Part shown: positions 6,507-13,248 of the stretch, piece by piece
How the letters are laid out: each line of letters begins with the position of its first letter
How positions within the stretch are numbered: the stretch's first letter is position 1
Source: an uncultured Bacilli bacterium
GTDB taxonomy: Bacteria; Bacillota_I; Bacilli_A; RF39; UBA660
Assembly (NCBI GenBank): GCA_934179675.1
Contig: CAKPQS010000014.1
Location: 1-32,665 of the forward strand
Direction of reading: 5' to 3'
Length of the DNA stretch: 32,665 bases
Notes under the pieces: model-generated
The model's input: only the letters and a program-made list of their open reading frames with translations
The model's database searches: none
What the model was told of the DNA's origin: nothing
Program-made: the position numbers and the translations under genes

Positions 6507-8487
6507 ATTTATCTAAAATTTTCTCTCTTAATGTTGGGAAATCATTTTTAACATATTTTTCAATATCACCTTTAGATGCACTTGTGCCATATTCATTTAC
6601 TGTTAATAAATAACTTGGATCATATACAAATTTTTCCCAGCCAAAGCTTGATCCTGATTCCAATACAAATATTCTATATCCTTTGGGTATTAATAAATTT
6701 TTATATTCATTTGATTGCATATTATATAATTCCATACATGGCATACTTACAACTCTTAAATCAAGTTTATATTTATTATATAAATCATTCGCTAATACTA
6801 ATGCCATATTAACGTCTGTTCCTGTTGCTATTATAATACCATGTAATTTTTCTTCTTTTCTTACAATATATGCTCCTCTTCCACACATACCAGCATCAGA
6901 TGATGGTATTATGGCTGTTGGATTTTTACTTACTATTAAAGCACTTGGATTATCATTAGAATTTAATATAATATTCCAACATCCTATTAATTCTTTTACA
7001 TCGGCAGGTCTAAAAACATTTAGATTTGGTATTGATCTTAAGGTTGCTAATTGTTCAACAGGTTGATATAGTGGTCCTTCACCATTTGCTGTTAATGTAT
7101 CATGTGTAAATATATATGTTACTGGTAAATTCATTAAAGCTGATTGTCTTATTTGTGGTTTTACATAATCACTTAATGCAAGATATGTTGATCCAAATGG
7201 TCTAAAGCCACTAAGTGCCAATCCATTTAGTATAGCGCCCATTGCACTTTCTCTATTGCCAAAGCTAATATTTTTACCATTATATCTTCCATCTGTAACA
7301 GTAATACTTTTACTTATTTTAGCATAAGTTTCACTTGCTAAATCAGCACTTCCACCTACAAAATTTGGTAATACAGATGATATTTTATCAATTACCATTT
7401 GATTACTTATTCTAAGTTCATGTTTGCTATTTATATCTAAATCCCAATATAATCTTAATAAATCAATATTTACTTCATTTTTAAATAAATAATCTATTTT
7501 TCTTCGATCACCTTTTAATACTTCATCAACATATAACTTATAATTATGGGACCATTCTTCATATTTATAGCTACTTCTATCTAATACACGTTTACGGAAA
7601 TCTTTAACAGCTTCATCATTTACATAAAATTTTTCTAATGGTAATTCTAATTTTTGTTTTAATTGTTCAATGTCTTTTATTTCCAGTGGTTTATTATATA
7701 TTTCATTTGATCCTGCTAGTAATGATCCATCACCTAAAACAGTTTTAATTTCAATTATGGCTGGCATTCCTGCTGTTTTAGCTTTGTCGATTGCTTTATC
7801 AATTAATGATATATCATTACCATTTTTTACTGAATCAGTATGCCATCCTAATGCTTTAAATTTATCTAATACTTTTTCTGTAAATGTTATTGATGTATCA
7901 CCATCTATTGTTATATTATTTGAATCATATAATATAATTAAGTTATCTAAATTTAAATTACCTGCTAAACTAGCTGCTTCATTTGTTATGCCTTCCATCA
8001 TATCTGTTTCTGTACAAAGAGCATATACTTTATAGTTTATTAAACTTCTATCTCTTTCTATTCTTGTTGATGATGGTATAATATATTTTGTTTCAAGCAT
8101 TTTTTCAGCAAGGGCCATACCTACAGCTGTCGCAAAACCACTTCCTGCTATTCCCGTACTAGCATCAACACCATCTGTTTTTTTATATTCAGGAAATCCA
8201 GGTGTTCTTGAATTTAGTTTGCGGTATTTTTTTAAATCATCTATTAATAAATCATAGCCAGTATAAAATAATATTGCATATAGTAATGCTGATCCACATC
8301 CTGCAGACATTACAAAACGATCTCTATTTAACCATTTAGAATCACTTGTACTTATATTTAAGTGTTTGCTATATAATGTATATAAAATAGGAGCTGATCC
8401 TAAAGAAATACCAGGATATCCACTTCCTGCTTCAGCTATCATATCTATTGCTAAACTTTTAATATTTGCGATTATCTCTTTATCCAT
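6493..8487 (-). CDS. Transketolase-family protein with degenerate active site
   Basis: Full-length for a transketolase (664 residues, three domains) and clearly alignable by eye to E. coli TktA. Examples are the N-terminal SGYPG, RTPGFPE, ASTGIAGSGFATAVGMALAE, the middle-domain GGSADLA and YQPVEQLA, and the C-terminal ATGTDVNMAL. Active transketolase uses thiamine diphosphate and Mg2+ to move two-carbon units in the pentose phosphate pathway. Here the key histidines are replaced: TktA H26 is Y24, H66 is C64, H100 is F98, H261 falls in an unrelated stretch and H473 is Tyr. The Mg-binding GDG is T-E-T (159-161). Two phosphate-binding arginines appear changed (R358 to Leu, R520 to Lys). The catalytic glutamate (GNRES), the cofactor Asn (YDSNN) and H461 (FTHD) remain. 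It is probably not a normal transketolase; a regulatory or altered-substrate role is possible. AGAGG precedes the ATG, and a TGATAAAAT -10 lies upstream. Confidence 0.85.
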   Translation of the reverse strand: MDKEIIANIKSLAIDMIAEAGSGYPGISLGSAPILYTLYSKHLNISTSDSKWLNRDRFVMSAGCGSALLYAILFYTGYDLLIDDLKKYRKLNSRTPGFPEYKKTDGVDASTGIAGSGFATAVGMALAEKMLETKYIIPSSTRIERDRSLINYKVYALCTETDMMEGITNEAASLAGNLNLDNLIILYDSNNITIDGDTSITFTEKVLDKFKALGWHTDSVKNGNDISLIDKAIDKAKTAGMPAIIEIKTVLGDGSLLAGSNEIYNKPLEIKDIEQLKQKLELPLEKFYVNDEAVKDFRKRVLDRSSYKYEEWSHNYKLYVDEVLKGDRRKIDYLFKNEVNIDLLRLYWDLDINSKHELRISNQMVIDKISSVLPNFVGGSADLASETYAKISKSITVTDGRYNGKNISFGNRESAMGAILNGLALSGFRPFGSTYLALSDYVKPQIRQSALMNLPVTYIFTHDTLTANGEGPLYQPVEQLATLRSIPNLNVFRPADVKELIGCWNIILNSNDNPSALIVSKNPTAIIPSSDAGMCGRGAYIVRKEEKLHGIIIATGTDVNMALVLANDLYNKYKLDLRVVSMPCMELYNMQSNEYKNLLIPKGYRIFVLESGSSFGWEKFVYDPSYLLTVNEYGTSASKGDIEKYVKNDFPTLREKILDKFTKK

Positions 8488-8568
8488 AACTATTACCTCT
8501 ATTACATTTTATCAAATATTTTTAAATAAAAAAAGATATATTTTACATATTTTACAGTTTTTAAGTGT

Positions 8569-8602
8569 AAACATTGTTTGAAATTTATTATTATGTTATA
8601 AT
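8569..8602 (+). promoter_or_regulatory. lexA promoter with an overlapping palindromic operator candidate
   Basis: TTGTTT (8574-8579), a 17-bp spacer and TATAAT (8597-8602), with TG at 8594-8595, form an extended -10 promoter. The 11-bp palindrome AAACATTGTTT (8569-8579) covers the -35, a position suited to autorepression. It is not the canonical Bacillota LexA box (GAAC N4 GTTC). Confidence 0.65.
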
Positions 8603-8623
8603 ATGCATAGAAAGGCATTTTAT

Positions 8624-9136
8624 ATGGAAAAATTAACAGAAAAACAAGCAGAAATACTTGAATGTATTAAAAAATTTATTGCATCTCGTGGATATCCTCC
8701 AACAGTTCGGGAAATTTGTAAAATTAAAAATATTGCTTCACCAGCTACTGTTCAAGTTCATTTGAACAAATTACAAGATAAAAAATATATTAAAAGAGAT
8801 CCTAAAAGAAATAGAACAATTGAGATACTTGATAATGATTATTTCTATGATGATGATTTAGTAAAGGTTCCTTTTATAAATAAGAATAATTTTATCGAAA
8901 TACCTAGTTCTTTTGTTCGTAGAAACAAAGATTATTATGCTTATATTATGGAAAATGATTTAAAAGAAAAAAATGTTTTAAAAAATGATATTTTAATTAT
9001 ACAAAGACAAAAAAGTTTTAATATTAATGATATTGTTGTTTATATGGATGATTTAGGTGCTAAGATAGAAATTGCAAGTAATACTAGTAAAAAAGATATT
9101 GTTGGTAAAGTTACGGGATTATATAGAAAAATGTAG
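8624..9136 (+). CDS. lexA: LexA-family repressor lacking autocleavage residues
   Basis: LexA represses SOS genes and normally cuts itself when RecA filaments form. The N-terminal winged helix is well conserved: LTEKQAEILECIKKFIASRG then YPPTVREICKI, ASPATVQVHLNKLQ and IKRDPKRNRTIEIL (residues 4-69). The C-terminal S24 fold is recognisable (VKVPF at 80-84, NDILIIQRQ, NINDIVVYMDD, VGKVTGLYRKM). It is short, 170 against about 205 residues, because the segment with the Ala-Gly cleavage site is missing. The catalytic-serine motif MGDSM is MENDL (109-113). It should therefore bind DNA and dimerise but not self-cleave. The start chosen is the ATG at 8624: an ATG at 8603 lies immediately after the -10 and would precede the transcript start, while AGAAAGG fits the later one. 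Confidence 0.87.
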   Translation: MEKLTEKQAEILECIKKFIASRGYPPTVREICKIKNIASPATVQVHLNKLQDKKYIKRDPKRNRTIEILDNDYFYDDDLVKVPFINKNNFIEIPSSFVRRNKDYYAYIMENDLKEKNVLKNDILIIQRQKSFNINDIVVYMDDLGAKIEIASNTSKKDIVGKVTGLYRKM

Positions 9137-9159
9137 CAAGGGAGTTCCTTGCTTTTTTT
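9135..9159 (+). terminator. Terminator after lexA
   Basis: AGCAAGG (9135-9141) pairs with CCTTGCT (9147-9153) around GAGTT, followed by seven T. The stem begins within the lexA stop codon. Confidence 0.93.
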
Positions 9160-9175
9160 ATAAAAAAAAAGATTT

Positions 9176-10219
9176 TTAAAATCCTCTTCTTCTTAAAAAT
9201 GGTGGTAATTCATCTGAATCATCTGAATCATCATTATTATCTAAATCAACTCTTTTATATAATGGTTCTGTTTTTTCATCGAATCCTGTTGCTATTACAG
9301 TAACAATTACTTCATCATTTAAATTTTCACTAATAATTGCACCAAATATAGTATTTATATCAGTGTTAGCACTTGTTCTTACAACTTCTGCTGCTTCTTC
9401 AACTTCAAATAAAGTTAAACTATTTCCACCAGTAACATTAATTATAGCATCAGTTGCGCCACTAATACTTGTTTCAAGTAAAGGGCTTGATACAGCTTGT
9501 TTAGCAGCTTCAACAGCTCTGTTTTCGCCTGTTCCAATACCAATTCCTATTAAAGCACTTCCTCTTTTTTCCATTACGGCTTTTACATCAGCAAAGTCTA
9601 GGTTAATTAATCCGGCTACGGCAATTAAATCAGATATTGATTGTACACCTGTTCGAAGGACATTATCAACTTCTCTAAATGATTCTAGTAATGGTGTTGT
9701 TTTGTCTATTAAGTCTCTTAATTTATCATTTGGGACAACGATTATTGTATCAACGTGTTTTTTTAATTCTTCAATTCCAGCTAAAGCATTTTCCATTCTT
9801 CTTTTGCCTTCAAATGAAAATGGTTTTGTTACTATTCCTACTGTTAAAGCACCTAAATTTTGAGAAATTTCAGCTATTACTGGTGCGGCACCAGTTCCTG
9901 TTCCACCACCCATTCCACATGTTATGAATATCATATCTGCGCCTTTTAAGGCTTCTTCTATTTCTTCTTTTGATTCTAAAGCTGCTTCTTTTCCTATTTC
10001 AGGTTTTGATCCAGCTCCTAATCCATGTGTTAATTCAATTCCTAATTGAATTTTAGTTTCTGCTTTTGATTTTTCTAAAACTTGTTTATCAGTGTTCGCA
10101 ACTATAAAATCAACACCTTGTAGTCCTGATTCTATCATTCTTTGAACAGCATTATTTCCGCCGCCACCGACACCTATAACTTTTATTTTTGCTAATTGAT
10201 CCATTTCTAATCCAAACAT
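9176..10219 (-). CDS. ftsZ: Cell division GTPase FtsZ
   Basis: The tubulin homologue that forms the cytokinetic Z ring. Its 347 residues contain the nucleotide-binding GVGGGGNNAV (16-25), the tubulin signature GGGTGTG (104-110) and the T7 loop NLDFADVKAVM with its catalytic aspartates. The linker is short and acidic (DNNDDSDDSDE). The conserved C-terminal peptide that binds FtsA appears as LPPFLRRRGF. The length is at the low end for the family because of the short linker. It follows ftsA by 11 bases, which hold its GGAGG ribosome binding site. Confidence 0.98.
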   Translation of the reverse strand: MFGLEMDQLAKIKVIGVGGGGNNAVQRMIESGLQGVDFIVANTDKQVLEKSKAETKIQLGIELTHGLGAGSKPEIGKEAALESKEEIEEALKGADMIFITCGMGGGTGTGAAPVIAEISQNLGALTVGIVTKPFSFEGKRRMENALAGIEELKKHVDTIIVVPNDKLRDLIDKTTPLLESFREVDNVLRTGVQSISDLIAVAGLINLDFADVKAVMEKRGSALIGIGIGTGENRAVEAAKQAVSSPLLETSISGATDAIINVTGGNSLTLFEVEEAAEVVRTSANTDINTIFGAIISENLNDEVIVTVIATGFDEKTEPLYKRVDLDNNDDSDDSDELPPFLRRRGF

Positions 10220-10230
10220 ACTTTTCCTCC

Positions 10231-11442
10231 TTATTCGTTAGCAAAGAAATTTATTACTTTACTAATCATGGTTTCATTAGTATTTTTACGAGGTGACGAC
10301 AAGATAGTTTCGTTTTCGTTATCAACCATTGTACTATTTTCACCTTTTAATTTTAATTTATTTATATAATATACTGTATTACCTATTACAGATGAATATT
10401 TATTACTTGATGCTCCAAGGAGTTTTACTTTACCAATGCTTGTATTTTCTCCTAATACTTGTTTTAGTAAATAATCAAAATAATTAATATTTACTGTACC
10501 TCCTGTAATAATTATATATGAAAATTGTTTATCAGTCAAAGAATATATTTCTTTTTTTACAAAATTTAGTATTTCTTCTAATCTTGATTCAACTACTTCG
10601 CTTACTTCTTTTTGATTTAATTTTATATTATTTATACTTATTACATCATTTACACTTGCAAATTCGGCTTTGGCAACAGCGAATTTTTCTTTTACCATTT
10701 CTGCATCATTTAAATCTAATTTAAATATATATGATAGATCATTTGTAACATTTGATCCACCCATTTGTAATATGGAATTTTTAACAATTATTCCTTTATT
10801 GAATAATGATACTGTTGTTATATTATGGCCTATATTTACAACTACTCCTATTGTATTGCTTATTTTTTCGTTTTTAAAGGCATATAAGTCGCCTATTTCA
10901 TTGATGGATATATCTTCTACTTCTATTCCCATTTTATCAAATAGGTTAACTACTGAATAAATATTTTTTTTAGGCATTGTTATTAAGACTGCTCGTACGA
11001 ATAAATTTTTTCCTTTTTTTCCTTTAGGATCTAATAGTAATGATTCATCATCAACTGCAAAGTCTATTGGTATAATTGTTAACATTTCTTTTCCTGGTTC
11101 AATATTACCTTTAGTTGCGTTTTGTAAAACTTTTATAACGTCTGTACCTGTTACTATTTTATCGATCGCTATTTTACCTCTTACAACGTGAAATTCTGAA
11201 AAATATGATGGAACATTAACTACTACTTTATTTATTTTGATTCCTAAATCATTTTCAAGTTGTCCTATTGCATTGGAAACAGAAGAAAGTGCTAAATCAA
11301 AATCAACTATAACACCTTTTTTTATTCCTGTGCTTTTGACTGTAGAGGATGCTAGTAAGTTTAATTTACCATTATAAAGTTCAGTTGTAAGTGCTTTTAT
11401 TGTATCACTTCCAAGATCAATACTTGTGTAAATATATCTCAT
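10231..11442 (-). CDS. ftsA: Cell division protein FtsA
   Basis: An actin-like ATPase that tethers FtsZ to the membrane and recruits the divisome. The SHS2_FTSA region (about residues 75-155) is inserted in an actin fold, with phosphate-loop motifs IDLGSDTIKAL near the N-terminus, VVVNIGHNITTVSLF and IIITGGTVNI. The extreme C-terminus (ETMISKVINFFANE) reads as the amphipathic membrane-binding helix. I chose the ATG at 11442 (403 residues, MRYIYTSIDLG); the GTG at 11454 abuts the AGGAGGA site too closely. It is co-transcribed with ftsZ. Confidence 0.93.
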   Translation of the reverse strand: MRYIYTSIDLGSDTIKALTTELYNGKLNLLASSTVKSTGIKKGVIVDFDLALSSVSNAIGQLENDLGIKINKVVVNVPSYFSEFHVVRGKIAIDKIVTGTDVIKVLQNATKGNIEPGKEMLTIIPIDFAVDDESLLLDPKGKKGKNLFVRAVLITMPKKNIYSVVNLFDKMGIEVEDISINEIGDLYAFKNEKISNTIGVVVNIGHNITTVSLFNKGIIVKNSILQMGGSNVTNDLSYIFKLDLNDAEMVKEKFAVAKAEFASVNDVISINNIKLNQKEVSEVVESRLEEILNFVKKEIYSLTDKQFSYIIITGGTVNINYFDYLLKQVLGENTSIGKVKLLGASSNKYSSVIGNTVYYINKLKLKGENSTMVDNENETILSSPRKNTNETMISKVINFFANE

Positions 11443-11471
11443 ATACCTAACCACTCCTCCTACTATTCATA

Positions 11472-11500
11472 ATTATACAATATTTTTTTTTAAATGGGAA
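11472..11500 (-). promoter_or_regulatory. Promoter of ftsA-ftsZ
   Basis: On the minus strand TATAAT (11477-11472) lies 17 bp from a weak TTCCCA -35 (11500-11495). It sits just upstream of the AGGAGG site, so ftsAZ need not depend on the small gene upstream. Confidence 0.5.
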
Positions 11501-11547
11501 GTAATTTTATTAAAATAATAAAAAAACCTATTAGTTATTGGTAAAAA

Positions 11548-11865
11548 TCACTTTTTATTGCATACTAATTTAGGTTCACATGTTAATTTGTTTTCTTTGA
11601 TTGTTGCTTTTAACATTGTTTTTTCTACTGAACAATTATTAAATAAAGAAATGTCAAAATTATATATTGTTTCTATATCATTTAAATTTAATTCAAATTC
11701 ACCTTCTTGAGTTAAATCGGTATAAATATTATTACAGTATTCAATCATTTTATTATTTCTTTCTTCATTTAATTTTTTTTCTTTATTTTTATTTATTGAT
11801 GTTAGTAATAATAGTATTATAATTATTCCTAAACATACTGATATATAAATATATACTTTTTTCAT
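11548..11865 (-). CDS. Small single-pass membrane protein of unknown function
   Basis: 105 residues from the ATG at 11865, which follows GGAGGAAGT; an in-frame start 10 codons earlier precedes the ribosome binding site. One N-terminal transmembrane helix (about residues 5-23) is followed by a charged stretch (NKNKEKKLNEERNNK) and an extracellular-side domain. The domain carries four cysteines (C44, C78, C96, C102), enough for two disulfides. I do not recognise the family. It has its own promoter and lies upstream of ftsA in the same direction, but the ftsA promoter lies between them, so a link to division is only positional. Confidence 0.65.
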   Translation of the reverse strand: MKKVYIYISVCLGIIIILLLLTSINKNKEKKLNEERNNKMIEYCNNIYTDLTQEGEFELNLNDIETIYNFDISLFNNCSVEKTMLKATIKENKLTCEPKLVCNKK

Positions 11866-11885
11866 ACTTCCTCCAAAACAATAAG

Positions 11886-11920
11886 ATTGTATCATATTAT
11901 TTTATTTTATTCAATATTAT
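11886..11920. promoter_or_regulatory. Overlapping divergent promoters
   Basis: Minus strand: TTGAAT (11914-11909), 17 bp, then TACAAT (11891-11886) preceded by TG; this serves the small membrane protein gene. Plus strand: TATTAT (11915-11920) lies 5 bases before the ATG of the DUF3298-like gene, immediately adjacent to the minus-strand -35. The two polymerases could not occupy the site together. Confidence 0.55.
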
Positions 11921-11925
11921 TAGAT

Positions 11926-12504
11926 ATGAAAAAGATTATAATATTTTTTTGTTTTTTGTTTATTTCTTTTTATGTTTATGCAGATAATTTTAATTATAAA
12001 ATTAATATAAATTATCCTATTACAGATTATAAAAAATTGAATTTGCTAATTGATCAAAAAATCAATTATTATCAAAAATTATTTTTTAAGGAGATAAAAA
12101 ATATTACTTTTTGGAATGAATATACTTTATTTATTAATTATGATGGTTATAATTACAATAATATAATATCTTATGTATTTTTTATTGAATATTTTACAGG
12201 TGGTGCTCATCCTAATCATGATATTTTTACTGTTAATTATGATTTAATGAATAATAAATTTATTGATAGTGTTTATAATTTGGATAAGATTTCCAAGTAT
12301 GCAAGATCTAATTTGATCAAGGATAAAAGAATTGTTAATACTGGTATGCTTTTTGAGGGAACAAAACCTACTAATGATAATTTTAAAAATTTTGTTTTTA
12401 CAGAAAATGGTTATTTATTTTATTTTAAGAGATATCAAATTGCTCCTTATTCATCAGGAGATATTTCTTTAGTTATACCTTATAAAATAGAAAAAAAGGA
12501 TTAA
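11926..12504 (+). CDS. Exported DUF3298 (RsiV/PdaC-type) domain protein
   Basis: The start is the ATG at 11926, giving 192 residues. An N-terminal signal (MKKIIIFFCFLFISFYVYA, residues 1-19) is followed by the mature domain. Motifs EYFTGGAHPNHDIFTVNYDL in the middle and YLFYFKRYQIAPYSSGDISL with VIPYKIEKK at the end match the DUF3298 fold found in anti-sigma factor RsiV and deacetylase PdaC. There is no polysaccharide deacetylase domain and no cytoplasmic anti-sigma part, so it is a stand-alone exported DUF3298 protein. There is no Shine-Dalgarno site, unlike nearly every other gene here, and a -10 sits 5 bases before the ATG, so the mRNA may be leaderless. Confidence 0.75.
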   Translation: MKKIIIFFCFLFISFYVYADNFNYKININYPITDYKKLNLLIDQKINYYQKLFFKEIKNITFWNEYTLFINYDGYNYNNIISYVFFIEYFTGGAHPNHDIFTVNYDLMNNKFIDSVYNLDKISKYARSNLIKDKRIVNTGMLFEGTKPTNDNFKNFVFTENGYLFYFKRYQIAPYSSGDISLVIPYKIEKKD

Positions 12505-12512
12505 AAATCCTT
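12494..12512. terminator. Bidirectional terminator between convergent genes
   Basis: AAAGGATT and AATCCTTT form a perfect 8-bp stem around AAA. T-rich sequence follows on both strands (seven T on the minus strand). The loop contains the overlapping stop codons of the two convergent genes. Confidence 0.85.
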
Positions 12513-13202
12513 TATTTCTTTAAAGACAACTAATACATATTTTTTAGAATATTTAGCATAATCAGGATGTGTACTACATGCTTGTAATATCAAAATATTA
12601 TCATTTTCATTTAGTTCAATATCTGTTTTATGCATTGATTTATTTTTAAGGGTATTTAAATGTTCTATATATTCATTATCTTTATAATTAACTTTCATAT
12701 ATGAAAAATCTTTATATTCTACAAATACGGAAAATACTTCATATTTTCTTAATTTATTTTCATAACTTTTTATTTCTAAATACTTATGATTTTCAAAGAA
12801 TTCTTTATCATAATATTCTTCCAATATATCAAATGGCATTTTTAAATAATTATCATTATGTCCATATATTAATATTTTTTTACTTGTATTTATATTTGTT
12901 CTATAATCCATAAATATAGATCCATTAATATTATATTTTTTATTAGGTAATCTTCTTAAATAATAATTATTATCTACACTTTGTAATATTGGTGCTTTAA
13001 ATGTACTATTTAATATTTCAATTGTTCCAATAATATCATCATTATTATTTTCTTTTCTTAATGTTTCTATTTCTTCTTTATATGTTGGTTTATTTTCTAT
13101 AACTAATGGTTCAATATATTCTTCTTCATATTTTTTTAGATTGTTTAGAAGTAAAAACATACTTGTTATTATAAGCATCAATAAATATATTTTTTTCTTC
13201 AT
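12501..13202 (-). CDS. Class B sortase
   Basis: A membrane-anchored transpeptidase that links surface proteins to the cell wall. 233 residues from the ATG at 13202 (GGGGGA site; an in-frame ATG ten codons earlier falls before this site). An N-terminal membrane anchor (about 4-22) is followed by the class B features NINGSIFMDYR, the catalytic histidine in IYGHN (H115), the EVFSVFVEYKDFSY region and the catalytic cysteine C209 in ILQACS, where class B proteins usually have (S/T)TC. The active-site arginine that usually begins 'R(F/L)VV' is lysine here (K221 before YVLVV, or K217). It lies directly downstream of the PPDTG surface protein. Clostridioides difficile SrtB recognises (S/P)PxTG, so the two are a likely enzyme-substrate pair. 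Confidence 0.88.
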   Translation of the reverse strand: MKKKIYLLMLIITSMFLLLNNLKKYEEEYIEPLVIENKPTYKEEIETLRKENNNDDIIGTIEILNSTFKAPILQSVDNNYYLRRLPNKKYNINGSIFMDYRTNINTSKKILIYGHNDNYLKMPFDILEEYYDKEFFENHKYLEIKSYENKLRKYEVFSVFVEYKDFSYMKVNYKDNEYIEHLNTLKNKSMHKTDIELNENDNILILQACSTHPDYAKYSKKYVLVVFKEIKDF

Positions 13203-13221
13203 TTTATCCCCCTTTTTAAGA

Positions 13222-13243
13222 AAAGGAATCATAAGATTCCTTT
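13222..13243 (-). terminator. Intercistronic hairpin between the giant surface protein and its sortase
   Basis: AAAGGAATC (13222-13230) and GATTCCTTT (13235-13243) form a 9-bp stem with a 4-base loop, then TTTTCTT on the minus strand, before the sortase ribosome binding site. It may act as a partial terminator that keeps sortase expression below that of its substrate, or as an mRNA 3' end. Confidence 0.65.
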
Positions 13244-13248
13244 ATTTT

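Noticed and set aside
6576..8035. Plus-strand ORFs opposite the transketolase homologue
   Set aside because: They are shadow frames of an intact 664-codon gene, with no start signals or recognisable motifs.
8603..8623. ATG at 8603 as the lexA start
   Set aside because: It directly follows the TATAAT box and so lies upstream of the likely transcription start; the ATG at 8624 has a ribosome binding site and gives the family's usual N-terminus.
9363..9927. Plus-strand ORFs opposite ftsZ
   Set aside because: ftsZ is unmistakable on the other strand; these frames show no family features and no ribosome binding site.
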